Source: Pseudomonas sp. FeN3W (GTDB lineage Bacteria > Pseudomonadota > Gammaproteobacteria > Pseudomonadales > Pseudomonadaceae). From it: a stretch of DNA of 64,000 bases. Location: assembly GCA_030263805.2 (NCBI GenBank), contig CP136010.1, positions 4,541,001 to 4,605,000 of the forward strand, given 5' to 3'. Position 1 is the first letter of the stretch. Each line of letters starts with the position of its first letter. The notes beneath the pieces were generated by a model. It was not told the origin of the DNA, searched no databases, and saw nothing but the letters and a program-made list of their open reading frames with translations. Shown in pieces: positions 8,957 to 17,542 of this stretch. The position numbers and the translations under genes are program-made.

Positions 8957-8987
8957 AGGCGAAACCCTCGGTTTCGCCTGTTTCGTT
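8957..8987 (+). terminator. Hairpin between bamC and purC
   Basis: A perfect 9-bp stem AGGCGAAAC / GTTTCGCCT with a 5-base loop is followed by GTTTCGTTT. The T content is interrupted, so it may attenuate rather than stop transcription fully. Confidence 0.6.
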
Positions 8988-9019
8988 TCTGCCGACCTGC
9001 CAACCGCGGAAGTTTTCGT

Positions 9020-9889
9020 ATGACCACTCCCACCGCCCTCAGCCTGAAGAAGATCTATTCGGGCAAGGTTCGTGATCTCTACGAGATCGACGACAAACGC
9101 ATGCTCATGGTCGCCACCGATCGTCTATCGGCGTTCGACGTGATTCTCGCCGAGCCGATTCCGGAGAAAGGCAAGATCCTCACCGCAATCTCCAACTTTT
9201 GGTTCGACAAGCTCAAGGGGCTGATCCCCAACCACTTCACTGGTGATCAGGTCGAAGACGTGGTGCCGGCCGCCGAATTGCCGCTGGTGGAGGGGCGTGC
9301 GGTAGTCGCCAAGCGTCTCAAGCCGGTTGCAGTGGAAGCCATCGTGCGTGGCTACATCGTCGGCTCCGGCTGGAAGGAGTACCAGAAGAGCGGCACCGTC
9401 TGCGGTATCCAGCTGCCAGCCGGCCTGAAAGAAGCTGCCAAACTGCCGCAACCGATCTTCACGCCCTCGACCAAGGCGGCAGTGGGCGATCATGACGAGA
9501 ACATCTCGTTCGAGCAGTGCGAGGCCATCATCGGCAAGGAACTGGCGGCCAAGGTGCGTGACGTTTCCATCGCGCTGTATAGCGCGGCGGTCGAATACGC
9601 AGCCACGCGCGGCATCATCATCGCCGATACCAAATTTGAGTTCGGGCTCGACGAAGACGGCACGCTGACCCTGATGGACGAAGTGCTCACCCCCGACTCC
9701 AGCCGCTTCTGGCCAGCCGACAGCTACGAGGAAGGCAAGAACCCGCCGAGCTTTGACAAGCAGTTCGTCCGTGACTGGCTCGAATCCACCGGCTGGAACA
9801 AGCAGCCGCCGCCCCCAGCGGTTCCAGCGGACGTTGCGCAGAAAACCGCCGACAAGTACCGCGAGGCGCTGACCCGTCTGACGGCCTGA
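9020..9889 (+). CDS. purC: Phosphoribosylaminoimidazole-succinocarboxamide synthase, long type
   Basis: PurC (SAICAR synthetase) joins CAIR and aspartate using ATP in purine synthesis. The 289-residue protein shows SGKVRDLYE, DRLSAFDVIL, VRGYIVGSGWKEY and the C-terminal FEFGLDEDG...DEVLTPDSSRFW motif. This is the long form, about 290-300 residues, that I know from yeast Ade1 and betaproteobacteria. Pseudomonas PurC, as I remember it, is the 236-residue short form starting with ELYRGKAKSVY. The position next to bamC and tRNA-Ser is the normal purC locus, but the metallo-beta-lactamase gene that lies between bamC and purC in PAO1 is missing. Function is firm; foreign origin is inference. Confidence 0.93.
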   Translation: MTTPTALSLKKIYSGKVRDLYEIDDKRMLMVATDRLSAFDVILAEPIPEKGKILTAISNFWFDKLKGLIPNHFTGDQVEDVVPAAELPLVEGRAVVAKRLKPVAVEAIVRGYIVGSGWKEYQKSGTVCGIQLPAGLKEAAKLPQPIFTPSTKAAVGDHDENISFEQCEAIIGKELAAKVRDVSIALYSAAVEYAATRGIIIADTKFEFGLDEDGTLTLMDEVLTPDSSRFWPADSYEEGKNPPSFDKQFVRDWLESTGWNKQPPPPAVPADVAQKTADKYREALTRLTA

Positions 9890-10015
9890 TCGAACGGTAT
9901 GAGCAGACTCGCCCTGCGTCAGCGCATGGTGGGACGCAAGAGACTGAATACGGTAAAAAAATCTATGCAGTTGGGGTTCGACAAACCTGCTCCAGCTGCT
10001 ATGATGCGCGCCGCT

Positions 10016-10105
10016 GGAGAGATGCCGGAGTGGCCGAACGGGACGGATTCGAAATCCGTTGTACCTTCGCGGGTACCTAGGGTTCAAATCCCTATCTCTC
10101 CGCCA
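10016..10105 (+). tRNA. tRNA-Ser (anticodon CGA)
   Basis: A 90-base class II tRNA with acceptor stem GGAGAGA / TCTCTCC, encoded CCA, anticodon loop TTCGAAA (anticodon CGA, reads UCG), a long variable arm built on GTACC..GGTAC, and the T-loop GGTTCAAATCC. It lies downstream of purC as in other Pseudomonas. Confidence 0.97.
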
Positions 10106-10118
10106 TTACATATAGCCT

Positions 10119-10158
10119 AAGCCCCTGAAATTCATAGAGTTTCGGGGGCTTTTGCTTT
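10119..10158 (+). terminator. Terminator after tRNA-Ser
   Basis: Inverted arms AAGCCCCTGAAA and TTTCGGGGGCTT around a 9-base loop, followed by TTGCTTTT. Confidence 0.8.
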
Positions 10159-10266
10159 TGCGGTCCTCAGAATGCGGCAGCCGGGTTTGTCTGATGATGG
10201 CTACGCTTCAACGGCAGGTGCAGTCTGCCTGGCCAACACAGTGTTGTGCGAAGCGAGGGGAGGGTG

Positions 10267-12633
10267 ATGTCGCAGCTACGGCGGGGCTTTATCCTCACCC
10301 GGCACTGGCGTGATACGGCTGAGGGTACGGAGATCAGTTTCTGGCTGGCCACCGACGCTGGCGCACGGCAGGTCCGTGTCCCGCAGCAAGATTCAGTCGC
10401 CTTCATCCCCGAAGAGCAACGTCCTCGCGCTGAAGCGCTGCTACGTCGCGAGCGCGATGTGGAACTGCGGTCGCTGGCCTTGTGCGACTTCCGCCATCGT
10501 CCGGTGATGGGGGTGTACTGCCGTTCATATCGTCGTTTGCTGGATTGCACGCGGTTGCTGCGTGAGGCTGGAGTCGATGTCTACGAGTCCGATATCCGTC
10601 CGCCCGAGCGCTACCTGATGGAGCGTTTCATCAGCGCGCCGGTGTCCTTCCCGGACACGTCTGGCGAAGATGGCGCGTCGATCGATGCGCAGCTCAAACC
10701 GGCACCTGACTATCGACCGAGGCTCAAGCTGGTTTCGCTGGATATCGAAACCACCGCCCGTGGCGACCTCTATTCCATCGCCCTGGAGGGCTGTGGCCAG
10801 CGCCAGGTCTACATGCTCGGACCGGAGAACGGGCAGGGCACGACCATCGATTTTTCGCTGAAGTATTGCGAAAGCCGGTGCGAGTTGCTCGAGCGGCTGA
10901 ACCTCTGGTTCGCCGAGCACGACCCGGATGCGATCATCGGCTGGAATCTGGTGCAGTTCGATCTGCGTGTGCTGCGCGATCATTCGCAGCGCCTGCAGGT
11001 GCCGTTGCGCCTGGGACGCGGTGGTGCGGAGATGGAGTGGCGCGAGCACGGTGGTCGCGGTAATCATTATTTCGCCGCGGCCGCTGGGCGGCTGATCATC
11101 GATGGTATCGAGTCGCTTCGCTCGGCGACCTGGAGCTTCCCCTCCTTCAGCCTGGAGAACGTCGCTCAGACCCTTCTGGGTGAAGGCAAAGCCATCGACA
11201 ATCCCTACCAGCGCATGGCGGAAATCGAGCGCATGTTCGCCGAGGACAAGCCGGCTCTGGCGCGCTACAACCTCAAGGATTGCGAGTTGGTGACGCGCAT
11301 CTTCGCCCGCACCGAACTGCTGACCTTCCTTCTCGAGCGCGCCACGGTGACCGGGCTGGCCGCGGATCGCAGTGGCGGATCGGTCGCCGCCTTCGAGCAC
11401 CTGTACCTGCCGCTGATGCATCGCCAGGGTTTTGTCGCGCCGAATCTTGGCGAGCGGCAGCCGGAGGCCAGCCCGGGTGGCTTCGTGATGAGTTCGCAGC
11501 CGGGGCTTTACGAGTCGGTGCTGGTGCTCGATTACAAGAGCCTCTATCCGTCGATCATCCGCACCTTTCTCATCGATCCGGTGGGGTTGATCGAAGGGCT
11601 GCGCCAGCCGGATGACGAACAATCGATTCCCAGTTTCCGCGGTGCGCGCTTCTCGCGGACTAGGCACTGCCTGCCCGCAATCGTGGAACGCGTCTGGGAG
11701 GGGCGCGAAACGGCGAAACGCGAGCACAACAAGCCGTTGTCGCAGGCGCTGAAAATCATCATGAACGCCTTCTACGGCGTGCTCGGTTCCAGTGGCTGCC
11801 GCTTCTTCGATACGCGCCTGGCCTCGTCCATCACCCTGCGCGGTCACGAAATCATGCGGCGCACCCGCGAACTGATCGAGGCGCAGGGGCATGCCGTCAT
11901 CTATGGCGATACCGATTCCACGTTCGTCTGGCTGCGCAAAGCGCATTCGGATGACGAGGCGGCGCTGATCGGCTGTCAGCTGGTACAGCACATCAATGAT
12001 TGGTGGCGAGTGCATCTGCAGGCCGAGTACGGGCTGGTCAGCGCGTTGGAGCTGCAATACGAAACCCATTTTCGGCGCTTTCTGATGCCCACCATTCGTG
12101 GTGCGGAGGAGGGCAGCAAGAAGCGTTACGCGGGGCTGGTCACCCTGCCGGACGGCAGCGACGGCATGGTCTTCAAGGGACTGGAAACCGTACGTACCGA
12201 CTGGTCGCCGTTGGCCCAGCGCTTCCAGCAGGAGCTCTACCAGCGCATCTTCCACCGCCAGCCGTACCAGGATTACGTGCGCGACTACGTGCGCCGCACC
12301 CTGGCGGGCGAGCTCGACGAGCTGCTGGTCTTTCGCAAGCGCCTGCGCCGCCGGCTTGCCGACTACCAGCGCAACGTCCCGCCACACGTGCGCGCGGCGC
12401 GCCTGGCCGACGACTACAACGACCGCCAGGGCCGGCCACGGCAGTACCAGAATGGCGGCTGGATCAGCTACCTGATCACCGTCGCCGGGCCTGAGCCGCT
12501 GGAGAACCGGCGGGCTGCGATCGACTACGATCACTACGTGAGCCGGCAGCTGCAGCCGGTGGCGGACGCGATCCTGCCGTTCGTGGGCGACGATTTCTCA
12601 TCGCTGGTCGATGGGCAGCTGGGGTTGTTCTGA
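10267..12633 (+). CDS. polB: DNA polymerase II (family B)
   Basis: Pol II is a damage-inducible family B polymerase with proofreading, used in translesion synthesis and replication restart. The 788-residue protein has the exonuclease I motif SLDIE (Asp159, Glu161), the polymerase motif A DYKSLYPSII (Asp422) and motif C YGDTDS (Asp548, Asp550). The ATG at 10267 is preceded at good distance by AGGGGAGG; a GTG 21 bases upstream is less likely. The gene stands alone between the tRNA-Ser terminator and a REPIN-like repeat. I see no clear LexA box in the short upstream region. Confidence 0.96.
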   Translation: MSQLRRGFILTRHWRDTAEGTEISFWLATDAGARQVRVPQQDSVAFIPEEQRPRAEALLRRERDVELRSLALCDFRHRPVMGVYCRSYRRLLDCTRLLREAGVDVYESDIRPPERYLMERFISAPVSFPDTSGEDGASIDAQLKPAPDYRPRLKLVSLDIETTARGDLYSIALEGCGQRQVYMLGPENGQGTTIDFSLKYCESRCELLERLNLWFAEHDPDAIIGWNLVQFDLRVLRDHSQRLQVPLRLGRGGAEMEWREHGGRGNHYFAAAAGRLIIDGIESLRSATWSFPSFSLENVAQTLLGEGKAIDNPYQRMAEIERMFAEDKPALARYNLKDCELVTRIFARTELLTFLLERATVTGLAADRSGGSVAAFEHLYLPLMHRQGFVAPNLGERQPEASPGGFVMSSQPGLYESVLVLDYKSLYPSIIRTFLIDPVGLIEGLRQPDDEQSIPSFRGARFSRTRHCLPAIVERVWEGRETAKREHNKPLSQALKIIMNAFYGVLGSSGCRFFDTRLASSITLRGHEIMRRTRELIEAQGHAVIYGDTDSTFVWLRKAHSDDEAALIGCQLVQHINDWWRVHLQAEYGLVSALELQYETHFRRFLMPTIRGAEEGSKKRYAGLVTLPDGSDGMVFKGLETVRTDWSPLAQRFQQELYQRIFHRQPYQDYVRDYVRRTLAGELDELLVFRKRLRRRLADYQRNVPPHVRAARLADDYNDRQGRPRQYQNGGWISYLITVAGPEPLENRRAAIDYDHYVSRQLQPVADAILPFVGDDFSSLVDGQLGLF

Positions 12634-12649
12634 ACGGGCTCGGGCGGAG

Positions 12650-12728
12650 GCGATCGCCGACAAGCCGGCTCCTACGAGGAGGCGTGTTGGCGCGGGCTCT
12701 TGTGTGGAGCGAGCTTGCTCGCAATCGG
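12650..12728. repeat. REPIN-like pair of inverted REP sequences
   Basis: Two Pseudomonas-type REP units face each other. The left one (12650-12678) has GCCGACAAGCCGGC followed by TCCTAC; the right one (12698-12728) has GTGTGGAGC and the perfect palindrome GCGAGC-TT-GCTCGC at 12709-12722. About 20 bases separate them. Such doublets (REPINs) are mobilised in trans by RAYT transposases and sit between genes, here between polB and the convergent phospholipase-D-like gene. Confidence 0.75.
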
Positions 12729-12745
12729 CCCCATGCGGCATTCGC

Positions 12746-14293
12746 TTACAGCAGCCATTCGATCGGCAGCCAGGAGAGCAGCGTCACGCTCGCGCGTTTC
12801 CAGAAGCCGACTTCGGGCTCATTGTCGTGGCGGACGGTGCTGCCGTCGCGTCGTTCCAGCCAGTAGAGCCGGCCCTGTTCGGACAGGCGGACCTCGTAGG
12901 CGGCGGCGGGGATCTGCTCGTCGAATATCGCCTCGATCCGGGCGGCGAGCTGCGGGCTGTCGATGATGAAGCCCAGTTCGGTGTTCAGGTTCGCCGAGCG
13001 CGGATCGAAGTTGAACGAGCCGACGAAGACCCGCTCGCGGTCCACGGCGAAGGTCTTGGCGTGCAGGCTGGAACCGGAGCTGCCGAACGGCCCGGCCCTG
13101 TCCTTCGGTCCGTTCTCGGCCAGCCGGCGCAGCTCGTAGAGGGCGACGCCGGCGCGCAGCAGGGCCTTGCGCCGCTTGGCGTAGCCGGCGTGCACCGCGG
13201 CGACGTCGGTGGCGTCCAGCGAATTGGTCAGGATGCGCACTTTCACGCCGCTGTCCGCCAGCGCGGCGAACGCGGCGGTGCCGGTGGCGGTGGGCACGAA
13301 GTAGGGCGAAACCAGTTCGACGTCGCTGCTTGGTTCGCCGAGGATCTTGCCCAACTGGTGGGTCAGCAGGCCGTCGCCATCGGCGCGGCCGAGGCCCTTG
13401 GCCGGGTCGTCGCTGACCATCCGCGTGGCCGCCCAGTCGAACCCCAGGTCGCCGGCGAGCAGGGCGCGGATGAAGGCCGATTCGCGCAGCGCGGCGACGT
13501 AGCGGCTGGCGGCCGGGTCGCTTTCGATGATCGAGGCCTCGGCCGACAGTTCGTCCAGCGCCGCCGGGCCCGCCTCGGGCAGGATGCCGGCCAGCGGATA
13601 GGCGGAGTCGCTGGCCCAGTAGCGATCGAAGTCGTGGGAGACGTCCTCGACCACCGGGCCCACGGCCAGCACGTCGAGGTCGGCGAAGAGCACGCCCTCG
13701 CCGGCGGCGAAGTACTCGTCGCCGACATTGCGTCCGCCGATGATGGTGGCCTGGTTGTCGGCGGTGAACGACTTGTTGTGCATGCGCCGGTTGGCGCGGG
13801 AGAAGTCGCTGAGGTAGCCGATGGCCTTCGGCCGGCGCACCACGAAGGGGTTGAACAGGCGCACTTCGATCAGCGGGTGGGTGTCGAGCGTCGCCAGCTT
13901 GCGGTCGAGGCCGGCGGTGCCGTTGTCGTCCAGCAGCAGGCGGACCCTGACGCCGCGATCAGCGGCATCGTGCAGCGCTTCGAGCAGCAGGGTGCCGGTG
14001 AGGTCGTTGCGCCAGATGTAGTACTGCACGTCCAGGGTGCGTTGCGCGGCCTGGGCCAGCAGGGCCCGGGCGGCGAAGGCGTCGTGCGGGTCGGCCAGCG
14101 GATGGATGCCGCTGCGACCCGGATGCGCCTCGACCTGCGGCGCGATTGCCCGGCCCAGCGGCGTACCGGCGGTTTCGGAAGAGCTGGGCGCGCTGGAGGG
14201 CGTGCGGCCCTCCAGCGGGGGCAGGCTGCAGCCGGACAGCAGGGCGGCGCAGAGCGCGGCGAGCCAGCGTGTCGTGGGACGATCAGGCGTCAT
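12746..14293 (-). CDS. Phospholipase D family lipoprotein, cardiolipin synthase ClsC-like
   Basis: The 515-residue protein carries two HKD motifs, His172-Lys174-Asp179 (MHNKSFTAD) and His411-Lys413-Asp418 (LHAKTFAVD), the paired active site of phospholipase D/cardiolipin synthases. It begins with a lipoprotein signal (LLSGC, Cys22), so it is probably anchored in the outer or inner membrane facing the periplasm. E. coli ClsC, which makes cardiolipin from phosphatidylglycerol and phosphatidylethanolamine, belongs to this branch, but other members are hydrolases. The start at 14293 (MTPDRPTTRW) places the signal peptide at the N terminus; an upstream in-frame ATG would bury it. No partner gene such as ymdB lies adjacent. 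Confidence 0.85.
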   Translation of the reverse strand: MTPDRPTTRWLAALCAALLSGCSLPPLEGRTPSSAPSSSETAGTPLGRAIAPQVEAHPGRSGIHPLADPHDAFAARALLAQAAQRTLDVQYYIWRNDLTGTLLLEALHDAADRGVRVRLLLDDNGTAGLDRKLATLDTHPLIEVRLFNPFVVRRPKAIGYLSDFSRANRRMHNKSFTADNQATIIGGRNVGDEYFAAGEGVLFADLDVLAVGPVVEDVSHDFDRYWASDSAYPLAGILPEAGPAALDELSAEASIIESDPAASRYVAALRESAFIRALLAGDLGFDWAATRMVSDDPAKGLGRADGDGLLTHQLGKILGEPSSDVELVSPYFVPTATGTAAFAALADSGVKVRILTNSLDATDVAAVHAGYAKRRKALLRAGVALYELRRLAENGPKDRAGPFGSSGSSLHAKTFAVDRERVFVGSFNFDPRSANLNTELGFIIDSPQLAARIEAIFDEQIPAAAYEVRLSEQGRLYWLERRDGSTVRHDNEPEVGFWKRASVTLLSWLPIEWLL

Positions 14294-14389
14294 GGGGCGG
14301 AATGTGCTCGATCGGTGATACGCCGGGCCGGTCGTCGGCGACGCGAGCGACCGGGGCTCCACTGGTGGACGGTCGCTCGCCGGATCGCA

Positions 14390-14734
14390 TCACTTCCTGA
14401 CCCAGTTGCCGTTCAGCTGGATGATCTGCCCGGAGGGCGTCTTCTCGATGGCCTTCTTGCCAGCGATGGCTTCCACGTCACTGACGCTGATACCGTTCTG
14501 CTTGGCGACGCGGTGGTACTCGGCGCGGCGCGCCTGGTTGATCTGGCTGGCGATGTCCTCGGCGTTCTGGCTGGAACGCACCACGCCGAGATAGCCGTCA
14601 GGCTTCTCGCCAAGCAGGCCGCTGGCCTTGGCGTCGCCCAGCGCGGACATGGCTTCGTTGAGTGTCATGGCTGCTGCGGACAGGCTGAGCATGAGTGCCA
14701 ACAGCAGGCTTACCAATTTCAGATAGGTTTTCAT
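14390..14734 (-). CDS. ydbL: YdbL family (DUF1318) periplasmic protein
   Basis: This 114-residue protein has a signal peptide (to about residue 22, SAAAM) and a conserved core LNEAMSALGDAKASGLLGEKPDGYLGVV followed by helices ending in NGNWVRK, the DUF1318/YdbL pattern. In E. coli YdbL acts with YnbE and YdbH, one of the AsmA-like bridges that carry phospholipid to the outer membrane; YdbL is thought to tune YnbE assembly. Here it is the last gene of the same ydbH-ynbE-ydbL order, starting 8 bases after the ynbE stop. Confidence 0.9.
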   Translation of the reverse strand: MKTYLKLVSLLLALMLSLSAAAMTLNEAMSALGDAKASGLLGEKPDGYLGVVRSSQNAEDIASQINQARRAEYHRVAKQNGISVSDVEAIAGKKAIEKTPSGQIIQLNGNWVRK

Positions 14735-14742
14735 CGTCGTCC

Positions 14743-14934
14743 TCAGAACAATCCGCTGTCTTGGTTGATGATCGAGTCGAGCTGCTTGTCCACCCGGATG
14801 TAAATCTCGTGTTCGATCTTCACGTTCAGGTTGATGTTGATCGGTTCGTTCGGTACGGCCAGTTCCACCCGCGGCGTACAGGCGCTGGCGAGCACGGCCA
14901 GCAACAGAATGGTCAGCGATTGGCGCAACCGCAT
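14743..14934 (-). CDS. ynbE: YnbE family lipoprotein
   Basis: The 63-residue protein has a lipobox (LASAC, Cys19) and a short mature part containing NININLNVKIEHEIYIRVD, the YnbE signature. YnbE is an outer-membrane lipoprotein that extends the beta-groove of YdbH so that lipid can cross the envelope. It lies 37 bases downstream of ydbH and 8 upstream of ydbL on the same strand. Confidence 0.9.
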   Translation of the reverse strand: MRLRQSLTILLLAVLASACTPRVELAVPNEPININLNVKIEHEIYIRVDKQLDSIINQDSGLF

Positions 14935-14971
14935 GGCGGTCTCTCCTGTGTCGGCTAGTGGCTGCAGGGCC

Positions 14972-17542
14972 TCATTGAAGGCGTTGAAGATGTTCCTGCA
15001 CCCGTCGTTGGATGGTTTCGCTTACCCGGTCGCTCAGTTGCAGGCTGGTCAGCAGCGCCGGAATGTCCTCTTCCAGATTGATCGAAAAATTGATCGGGCG
15101 ACCACCTTCCAGGGCCGGATTGCGGCCGTTCAGGCGCAGCGCGAGGTTCAGTTTGCCGCTCTCATCATAGCGGACGTCACTGCTCAGCCGATCATAATGA
15201 AAATCGTGCAGGGCTTCGGTGACGATTTTCATGGCCGGATTCGATTGGCCAAGGGCTTCGATCTTCGGCGAACGAAAACGCAGCACGCCGCCGGGCGCGC
15301 GTGCGGCCAGCTCGCCCTGGTCGACGCTCAGCCCCTGTGCGCTGCGGCGAATGTCGAAGCTGCCGTCGACCAGACCGCTGCCATCGAGCCCCTCGGTCGG
15401 GTAGGCGGCGAGCATGTCGCTCAGTTGCAGTCCTTGCAGCTGTGCGCTCAGTTGTTGCTGTGGTGCGGCGAGGTCGAGCGTGGCGGGATCGAGCCAGAAC
15501 CTGCCGCCGAAGATACGGGTTTCGGCGGTCGCCCAGCGCAGCTGCCCTTGCGCCGGATGGTCGAGATCGGTGCTGTAGTTTCCGCGCAGCAGCAGCGGGC
15601 CAAAGGTGAATCCAGGATTGAGCTGAGCGAGTCGCAACTCGGTTATATCCAGTTCCAGGCGGTTGCGCTCGAGGCTCGCAGCGAGTCTCGCGTCGAGCCC
15701 GGATATCTCGGCACGGTCGATGATGCCGGCCAGTCCTCGGGCCTCCAGCGTGAGCCGGGCTGAAGGCGGTGCACTGCCGGCTGGCAAAGAGAGCGTGCCA
15801 TCGCCCAGCAGGCGCCCGCTGTTCAACTCGATCATCGCCGGCCAGGCTGTGAGGCTGCGGGCAAGCGGGTTACCAGCGCGCAGGAAGATTTCCTGTAGCT
15901 TGCCGCTTGCCTGTAGCGGGCCGTTCCAGCGCTTGTTCAGATTTGCTGCCAGTGTCAGCCCGGCGTCGTTGCTCAATGGGCCAGTTGTTGACAGGCGTGT
16001 GGCATCAGCGTCTAGCTGACCGCTCCAGCGCCAGCCCTGGGAAATCAGTTGCGGATGCTCCAGTCGGCCAAGGCGCAGCTCCAGCGGCCCCTGTACGCGC
16101 CAGCTCGGCGACTCAGAATCGCTGCGGTCGAGATGCAGGCTGAGCGGTTGGGGCAGCTGGGCCTGCAGTCGGCTGGCGGCAAGCTCTCCAGTGGCCAGGT
16201 CGGCGAGGGTGGCCCGTGAGCTCTTATGCAGGCGCAGATCGATCTGCTCGAGGTCCGCCCGCCCCGAGAAGTCCAGCGTGGCCTCCAGGCCTCCCAGCGA
16301 AAGCGCATCCAGTGTCAGATTGCTACTGCGCAGTTGCAGTTGCGCCTGCTCGATCTGCAGCGCATAAGGCGGTGCGGTATTCAGTCGCACCCGCGCCTGC
16401 AGGTTCGCCGGTGTGCCGCCCTGGGCTTCCAGCTTGACCTGTAGTGGCAGTTCGTCCTGATCGGCTTCGGCATCGAAGGGCTCGATGTGGATGCCCAGTC
16501 GCTCAGGTCGAAGGTTCGCGGGAAGGTCGGCGACCAGCTCAGGTTCGGGGCGTAGCTGCATGTTGCCTTTCAGCTCCGTAGGCAGCCACACACCGGTCTG
16601 GCCTTTGGCCGCGAGGTCGATATCGCCTTGCAGCTCGCCAAGCCCGATGACCGGCCAGGGCGCTGGCAGGTGGCCGGAGAGCCGCAGATCCCCGCCCGCA
16701 CTGCGCCACTCGAGCGTGCCGTCTGTCGAGCGCGGCATGCTGAGTACCCAACCTGCGCCAAGCCGCATGTCAGCCGGCATGTCTGGCAGCGGGGTGGGTT
16801 CGTAGCCGGTCCATTCGCTCAGCCAGCCTAACAGCCAGGGCGCTTCCGGCAAGCTGCCCATGGCAAGAGTGCCAGTGGATTGTAGGGTATCGTCCAGCGG
16901 GTTGAACTGGTTACGGCCCTCCAGGCGTGACTGCTCGTCGATCAGCAGCTTGGCTTCGATCATGCTGTGCATGGGCTCCGGTCCCTGCGCACTGATGATC
17001 AGCGAAACACGGTGTTCGTTGCGTCGCAGGTCCAGCCGGGCATCGACAGGCAGCAGGGTTTCGCCGGCGTGCTCCAGCCACAGGCTGCCCCGTTCGTCGC
17101 AACGACCCTTCGCGCAGGGGAGGTCCATCCTCAGATCGGCGATGGTCATTCGCTGCGGCAGCCACGCCCCCCAGCGTGCGTATTGCTCAGCGTCGCGCGC
17201 AGACGAGTCCCCTTTCTCTACTTCCGGTAGCGAGAGCAAAGTTGCGCTGAGGCGATCTATTTGCAGTGAATGAGGCGGAAACGGCTGGAAAAGGCTGGGG
17301 ATTTGCAGCGCGATATTTTCAGCCTGGAGGGTCAGGTTCAGGCCGCTTTCGGTCAGTTGTCCATAGCTGAACTGGCGGATCGATATGCCTCTGAAAGAGA
17401 TACGCAGCCCTTGCCAGTCGAGTTCGACGATGCCCTGTTCGCGCTTGAACGCGGTCCATTGATACCAGGTGACACCGCCGGCAAGCAGCGAAAGCAGCAG
17501 GCCAGCCAGCAGCCAGAGCAGTATTCTCGACGGTTTCGTCAT
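14972..17542 (-). CDS. ydbH: YdbH family AsmA-like intermembrane phospholipid transport protein
   Basis: The 856-residue protein has one N-terminal membrane anchor (about 7-27, LLWLLAGLLLSLLAGG) and then a long, beta-rich periplasmic body. Its C-terminal part contains the DUF2867/dicarboxylate-transport type domain of YdbH. With TamB and YhdP this family forms beta-taco bridges that carry phospholipids from inner to outer membrane. The ATG at 17542 (MTKPSRILLW) was chosen because it puts the anchor at the start; the reading frame remains open upstream but without family features. It heads the ydbH-ynbE-ydbL operon, exactly as in E. coli. Confidence 0.9.
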   Translation of the reverse strand: MTKPSRILLWLLAGLLLSLLAGGVTWYQWTAFKREQGIVELDWQGLRISFRGISIRQFSYGQLTESGLNLTLQAENIALQIPSLFQPFPPHSLQIDRLSATLLSLPEVEKGDSSARDAEQYARWGAWLPQRMTIADLRMDLPCAKGRCDERGSLWLEHAGETLLPVDARLDLRRNEHRVSLIISAQGPEPMHSMIEAKLLIDEQSRLEGRNQFNPLDDTLQSTGTLAMGSLPEAPWLLGWLSEWTGYEPTPLPDMPADMRLGAGWVLSMPRSTDGTLEWRSAGGDLRLSGHLPAPWPVIGLGELQGDIDLAAKGQTGVWLPTELKGNMQLRPEPELVADLPANLRPERLGIHIEPFDAEADQDELPLQVKLEAQGGTPANLQARVRLNTAPPYALQIEQAQLQLRSSNLTLDALSLGGLEATLDFSGRADLEQIDLRLHKSSRATLADLATGELAASRLQAQLPQPLSLHLDRSDSESPSWRVQGPLELRLGRLEHPQLISQGWRWSGQLDADATRLSTTGPLSNDAGLTLAANLNKRWNGPLQASGKLQEIFLRAGNPLARSLTAWPAMIELNSGRLLGDGTLSLPAGSAPPSARLTLEARGLAGIIDRAEISGLDARLAASLERNRLELDITELRLAQLNPGFTFGPLLLRGNYSTDLDHPAQGQLRWATAETRIFGGRFWLDPATLDLAAPQQQLSAQLQGLQLSDMLAAYPTEGLDGSGLVDGSFDIRRSAQGLSVDQGELAARAPGGVLRFRSPKIEALGQSNPAMKIVTEALHDFHYDRLSSDVRYDESGKLNLALRLNGRNPALEGGRPINFSINLEEDIPALLTSLQLSDRVSETIQRRVQEHLQRLQ

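Noticed and set aside
10525..12534. Long minus-strand open frame inside polB
   Set aside because: Polymerase and exonuclease motifs are on the plus strand and complete; the antisense product shows no family pattern.
12611..14803. Very long plus-strand open frame opposite the phospholipase-D-like gene
   Set aside because: It is antisense to a protein with two intact HKD motifs and a lipobox. In GC-rich DNA long frames appear opposite real genes; its product is low in complexity and has no domain.
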